Origin: BTRG01 sp036986275
GTDB taxonomy: Bacteria > Pseudomonadota > Gammaproteobacteria > Acidiferrobacterales > SZUA-150
Reading direction: 5' to 3'
Length of the DNA stretch: 34,983 nucleotides
Assembly: GCA_036986275.1 (NCBI GenBank)
Contig: BTRG01000020.1
Span: forward strand, 1 to 34,983
The translations under genes were made by a program, and so were the position numbers. The notes beneath the pieces are model-generated. The model searched no databases, had not been told where the DNA came from, and saw only the letters and a program-made list of their open reading frames with translations. This document shows positions 1 through 8,060 of this stretch, piece by piece (within the stretch, counting starts at the first letter, position 1; each line of letters begins with the position of its first letter).

Positions 1-48
1 ACCTAATATATAGTCTCAATGTTAGGTCGGCGCCAGCCGATGGGCGGT

Positions 49-915
49 TCAACGAATATGGGCCAGGATACCCTCGAGTTCGTCGGTGCTGTTATAGCTG
101 ATCGTGAGCTGGCCCTTGCCGGCCTTGCCGTGGATAATTTTTACCCGTGCACCCAGTTGCTCGGAGAGCTTGTCCCGCAACCGGCGAATATCCGGATCCA
201 GGCTCGTTGGGGCTTTTGTCTTTGCGTGCGGATGCTCAAGCAGCCGACGCACCAGGCGCTCGGTTTCTCGCACCGACAAATCCTTACCTGCCACTTCTTT
301 GGCGGCCGTGCTCTGGTCATGCCCCGTCAGAGCCAACAAGGCCCGGGCATGACCCATGTCCAGGCTGCCCTGCTCGACCATGGCACGAACATCATCATTC
401 AGCGTCAGCAGGCGCAATAAATTCGACACCGCGGCTCGAGAGCGGCCTACGCTGTCCGCCACTTGCTGATGGGTCATATGAAATTCGTCAATCAGGCGCT
501 GCAGGGCCCCCGCCTCTTCCACCGGATTGAGATTCTCGCGCTGGATGTTTTCTATCAGCGCCACCGCAATGGCGGCCTCATCCGGTATGGTGCGCACCAC
601 CGCCGGGATAGTGCTCAATCCTGCAATCTGGGCGGCACGCCAACGGCGTTCACCGGCGACGATCTCATATTCACCCCCGGATAATTGCCGAACCACGATG
701 GGCTGCACCACGCCTTGCGAACGTATGGAATTGGCCAGATCCTCCAGCGATTCCTGGCGTATATGCGTGCGTGGCTGGTATTTACCACGCTGTAGCAGTT
801 CTACGGGCAGATGCCGCAATTCATCACTACGGGCATCACCCACCATCGCATCCAGCGTGCCACCTAACAGGGCATCCAGCCCGCGACCCAGGCGCTGTTT
901 TTTAGTACTCATCAT
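49..915 (-). CDS. parB: ParB chromosome-partitioning protein
   Basis: ParB/Spo0J-family centromere-binding CTP switch protein of 288 residues, a normal length. A short basic N-terminus (GRGLDALLGG, residues 10-19) resembles the ParA-stimulating peptide of this family. The ParB/Srx nucleotide-binding fold follows, with the GERRWR box at residues 88-93 and ENIQRENLNP at 122-131. A helix-turn-helix spans about 147-170 and a C-terminal dimerisation part ends the protein. It lies 29 bases downstream of parA and is the last gene of the DUF302-rsmG-parA-parB operon. Its likely targets are the two parS palindromes inside recF at 24222 and 24846. The first two codons are both ATG, so the start could be 915 or 912. 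Confidence 0.97.
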   Translation of the reverse strand: MMSTKKQRLGRGLDALLGGTLDAMVGDARSDELRHLPVELLQRGKYQPRTHIRQESLEDLANSIRSQGVVQPIVVRQLSGGEYEIVAGERRWRAAQIAGLSTIPAVVRTIPDEAAIAVALIENIQRENLNPVEEAGALQRLIDEFHMTHQQVADSVGRSRAAVSNLLRLLTLNDDVRAMVEQGSLDMGHARALLALTGHDQSTAAKEVAGKDLSVRETERLVRRLLEHPHAKTKAPTSLDPDIRRLRDKLSEQLGARVKIIHGKAGKGQLTISYNSTDELEGILAHIR

Positions 916-944
916 CGTATCCTGTCACTGCCTCCAACCACTCA

Positions 945-1712
945 TCAGGCCGCATGTTCACGGCGCAACATCTCACCGGCCAGCGCCAGATAGGCCTGCG
1001 CACCTTTCGATTGCAAGTCGTAACTGATCACCGGCTTGCCAAAACTGGGGGCCTCGGCCAGACGGATGTTTCTGGGAATGATGGTGCGATAAAGCTTGTC
1101 ACCAAAATGGGCGCGTAATTGCGCTGAGACTTCGTTGGCCAGATTGTTGCGCGGGTCATACATAGTGCGCAGCAGTCCGGCAATCTGAAGCCTTGGATTT
1201 AATGTTTTTCGTACTTTGGAAATCGTGGTCATCAATGCCGTCAAGCCCTCTAGCGCATAGTATTCACACTGCATGGGGATAAGCACGGCCTCGGCTGCCA
1301 CCAGGGCATTCACGGTGAGCAGATTCAACGCCGGCGGACAGTCGATTAAAATATAATCATAATCCCTGCGCACCGAGTCCAGGGCACGACGCAGGCGTTG
1401 CTCGCGTCGCTCAAGGTTGATGAGCTCAATCTCGGCGCCCGACAAATGACTATTGGCCGGTACCAGATCATAACCCCCCTCGGCCTTGATGCAGGCCTCC
1501 TCCATCGTACTGGTTCCGATAAGCACCTCATAGGCACTGGCGCTTAGCTCTTCCTTGTTAATACCGCTGCCCATGGTGGCATTACCCTGGGGGTCGGAAT
1601 CAATCAACAACACCCTTCTCCTGGTCTTCACCAATGACGCCGCCAGGTTGATACTGGTAGTGGTTTTGCCTACACCGCCCTTTTGATTAGTAATCGCGAT
1701 GATCTGGCCCAT
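945..1712 (-). CDS. parA: ParA chromosome-partitioning ATPase
   Basis: ParA/Soj deviant Walker ATPase that binds DNA nonspecifically and is stimulated by ParB to move origin regions. I start it at the ATG giving MGQIIAITNQKGGVGKTT, the usual N-terminus of the family, which makes 255 residues. An upstream ATG at 1745 would add 11 residues that do not resemble the family. The deviant Walker A motif KGGVGKTT is at about residues 11-18, followed by DSDPQGN (Walker A') and a LIDCPP Walker B segment. It sits between rsmG and parB, the standard order near gammaproteobacterial origins. Confidence 0.97.
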   Translation of the reverse strand: MGQIIAITNQKGGVGKTTTSINLAASLVKTRRRVLLIDSDPQGNATMGSGINKEELSASAYEVLIGTSTMEEACIKAEGGYDLVPANSHLSGAEIELINLERREQRLRRALDSVRRDYDYILIDCPPALNLLTVNALVAAEAVLIPMQCEYYALEGLTALMTTISKVRKTLNPRLQIAGLLRTMYDPRNNLANEVSAQLRAHFGDKLYRTIIPRNIRLAEAPSFGKPVISYDLQSKGAQAYLALAGEMLRREHAA

Positions 1713-1748
1713 AGACAGACAATCTCCGTGCATATCCGGATTCATAAA

Positions 1749-2390
1749 TCATTCCCGTGGTTCAATGATAACAACATAGCGCGCAGCCTCCACACCCGGG
1801 ACCGCCAGGGCCTTTACCGCCACAACCTTATAATTATCCGCAACAACTGCTGCCAGCTCCTCGTCAGGGATATGGCCCTTCATGGCAACGATACGGCCTC
1901 CCGGTGCGCACAGACCCTGAACCCCCGCCAGCAACTTTGGCAGGGCGGCGAACGCCCGGGTCACCAGAGTATCGAATTTTTCCTCCGGTTGGAATTTCTC
2001 TATGCGTTCCTGAATGATTTCAACATTTTCCAGACCCGCCTGTTGCTGAAACTGGACCAAAAAACGTATTTTTTTACCCTTGCTGTCCAACAGGCTCAGA
2101 GACCAGTCGGGTCTGGCGATCGCCAACACCATGCCCGGCAGTCCGGGTCCGGTGCCAATATCCAGCACGCGCGGGCCGGACACATAGGGCAAGATACTGA
2201 GGCTATCCAATATATGCCGCGAGATCATAACTCGCGGTTCGCGTACGGCCGTGAGATTAAACGATTGATTCCACTTGTGCAGGGTATGCACATATTGCAA
2301 TAAGCATTGCTGCGCCGCGGGTGTCACATCGACCCCCAGGCGCTGTATACCGGTCTGTAACCGGAGAACTAATGTTTCTGTATCTATCAA
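1749..2390 (-). CDS. rsmG: 16S rRNA (guanine-N7) methyltransferase RsmG
   Basis: RsmG (GidB) methylates N7 of G527 in 16S rRNA using S-adenosylmethionine. The 213-residue length fits the family. The conserved N-terminal segment with LHKWNQSFNLTAVR is at about residues 37-50. The SAM-binding loop LDIGTGPGLPG is at 76-86, followed by the acidic end of beta-2 in LLDSKGKKIRFL. In most relatives rsmG directly follows mnmG. Here a DUF302 gene lies immediately upstream (3 bases apart) and mnmG is separated from it by an opposite-strand gene. Confidence 0.96.
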   Translation of the reverse strand: MIDTETLVLRLQTGIQRLGVDVTPAAQQCLLQYVHTLHKWNQSFNLTAVREPRVMISRHILDSLSILPYVSGPRVLDIGTGPGLPGMVLAIARPDWSLSLLDSKGKKIRFLVQFQQQAGLENVEIIQERIEKFQPEEKFDTLVTRAFAALPKLLAGVQGLCAPGGRIVAMKGHIPDEELAAVVADNYKVVAVKALAVPGVEAARYVVIIEPRE

Positions 2391-2393
2391 TGA

Positions 2394-2849
2394 TCAAGGT
2401 TGGGTCGCCTTGTCGGTCATTTTCTTCAAGGCGCCGGTCATTTTCTTTACGGTCTCGGCACGGTTGTGAATGCCGTGACGGTTGGCGATGTATTTCGGGT
2501 CATTATACGCCAACCATACCTGACCCCTGGCATCTTCCCAGGCCAGCGCCTTCATGGGCAGGTCTATGCCCGAGGTCTGTTTACTGGTGAACATATGGCT
2601 GCCCAGCCTGGGATTACCAAAGATCAACAACTCAGTAGGGCGCAACGTGATGCCAACAGCATTGGCCTTGGCGCCGTGATTCCAGCGCGTGACGATGGTA
2701 ATCCCCTTCTTCTTTAATACGGCTTCAAGATTGTCCAGGGTTTGTTTAACGCTATGTGCGCTCTTCTTAACGATAAGCCCATTGTTTTCGGCATGGACGG
2801 AGCCCATGGCAACAACTGTCAGCATTGCAATAATGAGCAAACGACGCAT
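2394..2849 (-). CDS. Secreted DUF302 domain protein
   Basis: A 151-residue protein with a signal peptide (about residues 1-19, ending SVHA) and one DUF302 domain filling the rest. The domain is recognised by LIFGNPRLG, GIDLPMKALAWED and VWLAYNDPKYIANRH, which match the family pattern. The biochemical function of DUF302 is unknown. The start at 2849 is favoured because a strong ribosome site (GGGAGGTG, plus-strand 2855-2862) sits 5 bases upstream. A longer frame from 2963 adds 38 residues that do not look like protein. A TACAAT hexamer on the minus strand (plus-strand 2871-2876) could be a -10 box, but I see no convincing -35. The gene appears to lead the rsmG-parA-parB operon, an unusual position for a secreted protein. 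Confidence 0.88.
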   Translation of the reverse strand: MRRLLIIAMLTVVAMGSVHAENNGLIVKKSAHSVKQTLDNLEAVLKKKGITIVTRWNHGAKANAVGITLRPTELLIFGNPRLGSHMFTSKQTSGIDLPMKALAWEDARGQVWLAYNDPKYIANRHGIHNRAETVKKMTGALKKMTDKATQP

Positions 2850-3077
2850 GATTTCACCTCCCAGTGAACTATTGTATCGGCACAGATTCGGGTAGGAGTC
2901 TATCATTGAGGCCATGGTTCCATTCCATGGAAATTCCTGAATGATGCTGCATTTTGTCTTCAATATACCGCCCTTCGTCCATTGCCTCTGTAATTTCCCA
3001 CATAGACGGGACTAAGCTTGCCGCCACACCGCCAGGAAATCTCGACGGCCACTCGACAAGCTATAAAGGAGCTCATC

Positions 3078-3623
3078 ATGCGATTACCAACTATCCTGTC
3101 TTTCACTATCATTGCGTTATTTTCCGCCTCCGTCTGGGCCGAAACAGCGCAGCCCACTGCCAACGCGGACCAGGGATTAGCAAGCGGTCAGCAAACAGGC
3201 GCGACCACCGCAAGCGACGCGCAAACACCGCCCGCGGCCAACCCAGGCAGTGTTGCCCGCGCCACCTTTACTTCGGCCATACAGGAGCGCGAACCTGCCG
3301 ACCAACTGAGCACGCTGACCAACGACAATGACCAGATATATTATTTTACAGAGCTGCGCGGCATGGCCGGCCATTCGGTCACACATCGTTGGGAACATGA
3401 TGGTAAGGTTGTGGCCGAAGTGCCGTTTGATGTCGGTGGCGACCGCTGGCGTGTTTATTCCAGCAAGCGTCTGGACCCCTCATGGACCGGTGAGTGGAGG
3501 GCCTCGGTGATTGATGCGGCCGGTACGACATTAAGCGTCAACACGTTTAGTTATGATCAGGCCGCCACTGCTGCCGGCGCGGCCACTACTCCATCGGCAC
3601 CGGCTGAACTGAAGACCCAATAA
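3078..3623 (+). CDS. Secreted DUF2914 domain protein
   Basis: A 181-residue protein with a cleavable signal peptide (about residues 1-21, MRLPTIL...SVWA). A low-complexity Ala/Thr/Gln linker follows, and then a DUF2914 domain. The domain signature includes FTELRGMAGHSVTHRWEHDGKV, W(T)GEWR and VNTFSY. DUF2914 is a small beta-sandwich-like family of unknown role, often found in secreted proteins of Proteobacteria. The ATG at 3078 has the ribosome site AAAGGAG at 3065-3071. An upstream in-frame start at 3018 is less likely because it would bury the signal peptide. The gene is divergent from the DUF302 gene and convergent with mnmG, and ends at a clear terminator. Confidence 0.88.
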   Translation: MRLPTILSFTIIALFSASVWAETAQPTANADQGLASGQQTGATTASDAQTPPAANPGSVARATFTSAIQEREPADQLSTLTNDNDQIYYFTELRGMAGHSVTHRWEHDGKVVAEVPFDVGGDRWRVYSSKRLDPSWTGEWRASVIDAAGTTLSVNTFSYDQAATAAGAATTPSAPAELKTQ

Positions 3624-3640
3624 CTACATTTGCTGACCAT

Positions 3641-3674
3641 AAAAGCCCCTCCCTGTCAGGAGGGGCCTTTTCTA
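3641..3674. terminator. Bidirectional rho-independent terminator
   Basis: The arms CCCCTCC and GGAGGGG pair around a six-base loop. The stem continues through A-rich and T-rich flanks, with one bulged base. The AAAA on one side and TTTT on the other give a U-run in either direction. It sits 17 bases after the DUF2914 stop and 2 bases from the mnmG stop, so it can serve both convergent genes. Confidence 0.85.
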
Positions 3675-3675
3675 T

Positions 3676-5547
3676 TTAGCCGGCGCGACGCCTGAGGTGT
3701 ATCATTAATAATGAGATCGCCGCGGGCGTGACACCGGAAATGCGCGAGGCCTGGCCTAGGGTAGTCGGTCGTTGACGGCTCAATTTCTGCTGCACTTCTT
3801 TAGACAAGCCGTACACATTGTTGTAATCCATGTTTTCAGGCAACCTGGTATTTTCGTTACGATGCTGGCGTTTGATCTCGCGTTGCTGACGTTCTATATA
3901 ACCTGAATACTTGGCCTGCACTTCTACCTGGGCGCTGACGGCTTCGTCGACAACCCCTTCCATCCCCGCCAGGGCCATGACATCCTGATAAGACAATTCC
4001 GGACGGCGCAGCAACTCAGCCAGGGAATGATCTCGCTTTAGCGGTTCGCTCAATAAGGACCGCCCCTTGTCCGCAGCCATGGCCGCGGGTGAAATGCGCG
4101 TGGCCTGCATGCGCGCCTGCTCTTGTTCTATGGCATCGCGCTTGCCGGAAAAATGCCGCCAACGCTCATCATCCACAAGGCCCAGCGTGTGGCCGATTTC
4201 CGTCAGCCGTAGATCGGCATTGTCTTCCCTTAACAGCAAGCGGTATTCCGCGCGCGAAGTAAACATGCGATAGGGCTCGGTCGTGCCACGTGTAATCAGA
4301 TCGTCCACCAATACGCCCAGATAGGCCTCATGGCGTCGCGGCCACCAGGCCTCTCTGTCATGCGCCTGCAAGGCGGCATTGGCGCCGGCCAACAGCCCCT
4401 GGGCCGCCGCCTCTTCGTAACCGGTGGTGCCATTGATCTGACCGGCAAAAAACAGGCCCCTGACGCTGTGGGTCTCCAGGGTCGGCCTTAAATCTCGCGG
4501 ATCAAAGTAATCATATTCAATGGCATATCCGGGTCTTGTGATGTGGGCCTGCTCGAAACCCTTAATGCTTTGCACAAACTTCAATTGCACATCAAAGGGC
4601 AGGCTCGTGGAGATGCCATTGGGATAGACTTCGTGTGTATTGAGACCCTCCGGCTCGACAAAGATCTGGTGCTTGTCGCGGTCGGCAAAACGCATAATCT
4701 TGTCTTCAATCGACGGGCAATAACGGGGGCCCGTACCCTCTATGGCCCCGGTATACATGGGGGAGCGGTCCAGACCTTCGCGTATGTGATCATGCGTCCG
4801 GGTGTTGGTGTAAGTGATGTGACAAGACCGTTGTTCGGGGTGTTCGCTTGTTTTGCCCAGAAAAGAAAACACCGGACAGGGCTCATCGCCGGGCTGTTCC
4901 CGCAGCCCGGAGAAATCAATGCTGCGGCCATCGATGCGCGGCGGCGTACCGGTCTTGAGACGGGCCACCCGAAACGGCAACTCCCGTAGGCGTCGGGCCA
5001 ACGCATTGGCCGGTGGATCACCGGCGCGCCCCCCGGGAGTCTGTTCCATACCGACATGTATCATGCCGCCTAAAAATGTGCCGGCGGTCAGCACGACGGT
5101 GGGGGCATGAAATTTCAGCCCCATTTGTGTGATAACGCCGGAGACACGGCCCCCATTCACGATCAGGTCGTCCACGGACTGCTGGAAAATATACAGGCCT
5201 TCCTGCTTTTCCAGCATTTCCCGCACGGCCGCCTTGTACAACGCACGGTCGGCCTGGGCGCGGGTGGCGCGTACGGCCGGACCCTTGCGGGCGTTGAGAA
5301 TACGAAACTGGATGCCGGCGCGGTCCGTGGCCCGCGCCATGATACCGCCCAGGGCATCGACCTCCTTCACCAGATGTCCCTTGCCGATGCCGCCTATGGC
5401 CGGATTGCAGGACATTTGCCCCAGGGTCTCGACATTGTGTGTCAATAACAAGGTGCGCGCACCCGTGCGCGCCGCGGCCGCAGCCGCTTCCGTGCCGGCA
5501 TGGCCGCCGCCAATGACGATAACATCGAATGTTACTGGGGTGTTCAT
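3676..5547 (-). CDS. mnmG: tRNA uridine-5-carboxymethylaminomethyl enzyme MnmG
   Basis: MnmG (GidA) is the FAD- and NADH-dependent partner of MnmE that adds the carboxymethylaminomethyl group to U34 of certain tRNAs. The N-terminal Rossmann motif VIVIGGGHAGTEAA begins near residue 9. Both family signatures are present: GPRYCPSIEDK and AGQINGTTGYEEAAAQG. The C-terminus has the expected GLSKEVQQKL and GQASRISGVTPAA segments. Starting at the ATG at 5547 gives 623 residues, close to the roughly 630 usual for the family. A TTG at 5586 would add 13 residues. The cognate mnmE is about 12 kb away in this window, with accessory genes in between. Confidence 0.97.
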   Translation of the reverse strand: MNTPVTFDVIVIGGGHAGTEAAAAAARTGARTLLLTHNVETLGQMSCNPAIGGIGKGHLVKEVDALGGIMARATDRAGIQFRILNARKGPAVRATRAQADRALYKAAVREMLEKQEGLYIFQQSVDDLIVNGGRVSGVITQMGLKFHAPTVVLTAGTFLGGMIHVGMEQTPGGRAGDPPANALARRLRELPFRVARLKTGTPPRIDGRSIDFSGLREQPGDEPCPVFSFLGKTSEHPEQRSCHITYTNTRTHDHIREGLDRSPMYTGAIEGTGPRYCPSIEDKIMRFADRDKHQIFVEPEGLNTHEVYPNGISTSLPFDVQLKFVQSIKGFEQAHITRPGYAIEYDYFDPRDLRPTLETHSVRGLFFAGQINGTTGYEEAAAQGLLAGANAALQAHDREAWWPRRHEAYLGVLVDDLITRGTTEPYRMFTSRAEYRLLLREDNADLRLTEIGHTLGLVDDERWRHFSGKRDAIEQEQARMQATRISPAAMAADKGRSLLSEPLKRDHSLAELLRRPELSYQDVMALAGMEGVVDEAVSAQVEVQAKYSGYIERQQREIKRQHRNENTRLPENMDYNNVYGLSKEVQQKLSRQRPTTLGQASRISGVTPAAISLLMIHLRRRAG

Positions 5548-5559
5548 TGTCACATAAGG

Positions 5560-5574
5560 CCCCGGTTTCCGGGG
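5560..5574 (-). promoter_or_regulatory. GC-rich hairpin just upstream of mnmG start
   Basis: CCCCGG and CCGGGG form a perfect 6-bp stem around a 3-base loop. It ends 13 bases before the ATG at 5547. If that ATG is the true start, the hairpin lies where a ribosome site would normally be, and no Shine-Dalgarno sequence is visible between it and the ATG. If translation begins at the TTG at 5586, the hairpin is inside the coding region. Confidence 0.4.
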
Positions 5575-5730
5575 AAATTCAACCAATCGTAATACTCTCT
5601 TGACTGACGCTGCATTTTAGCCTTTGTTGAGCCGGCCTCCCAGCCTCCTTTGTCAAACCCTTATTGAATGAACGGTTGTACATACAGGCCGGCCCGACAG
5701 ATCACTATCGGGGAGGGGATATTTATTCTA

Positions 5731-5745
5731 TATTAGTGTCTAATA
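5731..5745. promoter_or_regulatory. 15-base palindrome upstream of the 5774 gene
   Basis: TATTAG-TGT-CTAATA is a perfect inverted repeat with a three-base centre, in an AT-rich stretch 28 bases before the start of the 150-residue gene. Its size and position fit a dimeric repressor operator, but no regulator can be named from the sequence. Confidence 0.3.
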
Positions 5746-5773
5746 AAATAGTGAATCGTCAGGAACCTGCCCC

Positions 5774-6226
5774 ATGAGCACTACCACACAGAATCTAGCG
5801 CCCGTTTCAGAACAAGCCGGCTTTAGCTGGTGGGACAAGCTGTTCTTCTCCGGCCGTACGCAGCTTATTCCCATCCGCATTCATGACAAGCCGGTGGTGG
5901 TGGAGTTATCGCCTGCCGCACAAAAAGCATTGGCGCGGCGCGACACGCCGCTGACCGCCGAACTGATGCTCTACTTCAGTTGCAACATCGTCAAAAAAAT
6001 CAGGTTCTACCAGACGACACCCGAAGATCGCGACATGGTGCCCATAACAGACAAGCTGCAGGTCTTCTTTAACCCGGTCATCAAGAGGGCCTGCAACACC
6101 GAAGAGCTCTTTGCCCACAGTGTGCCCTACAGCGACTTTGAAGTGATCGATGAGCCACGCTTTACACCCAAGCGCGTGACGATTCATTACAAGAACGGAG
6201 AATGGTCGGGGGAGTTCCGGCTTTAA
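5774..6226 (+). CDS. Conserved-looking hypothetical protein, 150 aa
   Basis: I do not recognise this protein. It is 150 residues, soluble, with no signal peptide or membrane segment. It contains WWDKLFF near residue 20, a region rich in beta-forming residues (LIPIRIHDKPVVVELS, about 33-48), a Cys in YFSCNIVKKIRFYQ (about 69-82), and a basic/aromatic C-terminus (VTIHYKNGEWSGEFRL). An AGGAA ribosome site lies about 8 bases before the ATG. Even composition and the good ribosome site suggest a real gene. It stands alone on the plus strand between the divergent mnmG and the convergent GMC oxidoreductase gene, so context gives no function. Confidence 0.75.
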   Translation: MSTTTQNLAPVSEQAGFSWWDKLFFSGRTQLIPIRIHDKPVVVELSPAAQKALARRDTPLTAELMLYFSCNIVKKIRFYQTTPEDRDMVPITDKLQVFFNPVIKRACNTEELFAHSVPYSDFEVIDEPRFTPKRVTIHYKNGEWSGEFRL

Positions 6227-6365
6227 CGTTAAACAGCACCTAAGTAACCTACTAAACATGGGCCCTTACGTGTCCCTTCTTTTCCGGTTGGTGTAAGGCA
6301 TTAGTGCGCCCGCCAGTAAATAGCCGGATGAATCATACCGTGAGGGTAACCCCGGACCTTTGCCT

Positions 6366-8060
6366 TCAAGTAAGTTGTTTTTTTATTATGTCCGCGATGC
6401 GGAAGGAGTTGGCATAGATCGTCCAAGTAAAAGGGACGCTGCCCCCTGTCGGCATCCACGAGCCATCCGTGATAAACAAATTCTCAACATTGTGCGCACG
6501 GCACTCCGCATCCAATACCGATGTCTTCGGATTCTTACCGAATCGACACCCCCCTGCCTGTAAGTTCTGTGGGGGTGAGCCACTGATACTGCCCCTGACA
6601 TTTTCCGCTTTCATATTTCGCAACACCGCCTCGGCCTTGGCCCCCAGAAAACGACCGACCTCCAGATCGTGATCGTGATAGCCGATGCGAATCTTGGCAA
6701 CGGGTATACCCCATTTATCCTTTTCCTTGCCATCAATCGAGACAAAGCAATCGTCGACGGGGAGTCGATCATTAAACACCTCATAACGAAAATACTGGGC
6801 CTCGATAAAGTGGGCCTTTAATTTTTGCTTGAACTTGCTTCCCCAGAGTAAATTATCATCGTTATCCCACATCAGCCTGTTGGCGCGGCCGATGGGATTC
6901 GGGTGGCTCAGAAGGAAATCTATGGTGCCACCTTTGACTCGGCCCCCGAATTTCTTATCGTTAATAATATACCAGTCTTGCAGGCCGCGATTGACAAAAG
7001 GTCCGCGCACCTTAAGACCGGCGGCAATCTGCTCCGGGAATTTGTCATAGGGAAAATCACCATTACCGGATCCGCCGGCCGAAAATATCAAATTCTTCCC
7101 AACTTGTCCCGAATGGTTGGCCAGGCCACTGGGGTGCTTCGGACCGGTCGAAAGCAGCAACAGGCGCGAGGTCTCCACGGCCTGGCAGGCAACGACAAAG
7201 ATTTTGGCATCCACTTTTTGTATATTATTTTTTTCATCCACATATTCCGCGGCCGTGACTTTACCCGAGCTGTTACTGAGCAAGCGATTCACTTTTACCC
7301 TGGCGCGAATCTCGCAATGCCCTGTCGCGACCGCCCGATCCAGCAAGGCGGCGCGGGCGCTGCCTTTGGCCCCTGTAGAACACCCGTAACTGCCACAATA
7401 ACCTGAATACGCACAACCGCGGCGTTTGCCCACCGCATGGGGCAGAATTGCCCGCGCGGTACGTAAAGTGTGTAATTTCATGCGCCGGCAGGCGGCATCA
7501 AACATTTTGGTAATCGGGTGTTCACGGGTGGGCGGGTAAGGAAAATCCTTTGTAGAACGCGGTTCGGCAAAGGGGTGCGCCACCGCTTCTCCCGAGACAC
7601 CCACTTCGGTCTCTACCCTGGTGTAATAAGGTTCGAGGTCGGCGTAGCTGATGGGCCAGTCAACGATATTGGCTTCCTTGATGGGACCGAACTCCGATAG
7701 CAGTCGAAAATCCTCGGGCTTCAGACGATAAAAGAAACCACTCATAAAATTGGTTGAGCCACCGACGACACTGCCATTCCAGAAATCCCAACCTGATTCG
7801 GAAGTCGATTCACTTATCCATTTATAGTTACCCTGATTATCTTTACCATTATAATCTTCTATCACATGCTGCTCATCTTTCAGGTTGGGCGAATATACAC
7901 TTCGCCGGCAACAAGCCAATTCATCTTTGTAATAATCCTGCTCCGTCAGCCATGGCCCTTTCTCCAACACCACCACATCATAGCCCGCTTTCGCCAAAGT
8001 CAGGGCAACGGGGCTGCCGCCCGCGCCGCTGCCAATGATGCATACGTCATAGTCTTTCAT
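6366..8060 (-). CDS. GMC-family FAD-dependent dehydrogenase, large subunit
   Basis: A 564-residue flavoprotein of the glucose-methanol-choline family, in the subgroup of membrane dehydrogenase large subunits (gluconate, sorbitol and FAD-glucose dehydrogenases). The N-terminal FAD motif CIIGSGAGGSPVALTLA is at residues 7-23 and NGSVVGGSTN at about 95-104. The C-terminal ITDGSWMPTGGSVPFTWTIYA segment closes the flavin site. Cysteines at 216, 222 and 227, just before STGAKGSARAALLDRA, resemble the cluster that holds a 3Fe-4S centre in FAD-glucose dehydrogenases. It has no signal peptide. Its start overlaps the stop of the small-subunit gene by 4 bases, so the two are translationally coupled. The substrate cannot be told from sequence. 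Confidence 0.9.
   Translation of the reverse strand: MKDYDVCIIGSGAGGSPVALTLAKAGYDVVVLEKGPWLTEQDYYKDELACCRRSVYSPNLKDEQHVIEDYNGKDNQGNYKWISESTSESGWDFWNGSVVGGSTNFMSGFFYRLKPEDFRLLSEFGPIKEANIVDWPISYADLEPYYTRVETEVGVSGEAVAHPFAEPRSTKDFPYPPTREHPITKMFDAACRRMKLHTLRTARAILPHAVGKRRGCAYSGYCGSYGCSTGAKGSARAALLDRAVATGHCEIRARVKVNRLLSNSSGKVTAAEYVDEKNNIQKVDAKIFVVACQAVETSRLLLLSTGPKHPSGLANHSGQVGKNLIFSAGGSGNGDFPYDKFPEQIAAGLKVRGPFVNRGLQDWYIINDKKFGGRVKGGTIDFLLSHPNPIGRANRLMWDNDDNLLWGSKFKQKLKAHFIEAQYFRYEVFNDRLPVDDCFVSIDGKEKDKWGIPVAKIRIGYHDHDLEVGRFLGAKAEAVLRNMKAENVRGSISGSPPQNLQAGGCRFGKNPKTSVLDAECRAHNVENLFITDGSWMPTGGSVPFTWTIYANSFRIADIIKKQLT

Noticed and set aside
27..40. Small hairpin TCGGC-GCCGA after parB, considered as a terminator
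   Set aside because: Only a 5-bp stem and no U-run on the minus strand.
527..1027. Plus-strand open frame of 166 codons over parB/parA
   Set aside because: Antisense shadow crossing two well-identified genes, low-complexity Ser/Arg composition.
1683..2303. Plus-strand open frame of 206 codons across the parA start and rsmG
   Set aside because: Antisense to rsmG; no family features; explained by the codon pattern of the real gene.
4543..4989. Plus-strand open frame of 148 codons inside mnmG
   Set aside because: It lies wholly antisense to a clearly recognised mnmG and shows no domain or ribosome site.
6227..6365. Gap between the 5774 gene and the GMC gene, searched for a terminator of both convergent genes
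   Set aside because: No stem followed by a U-run could be found.
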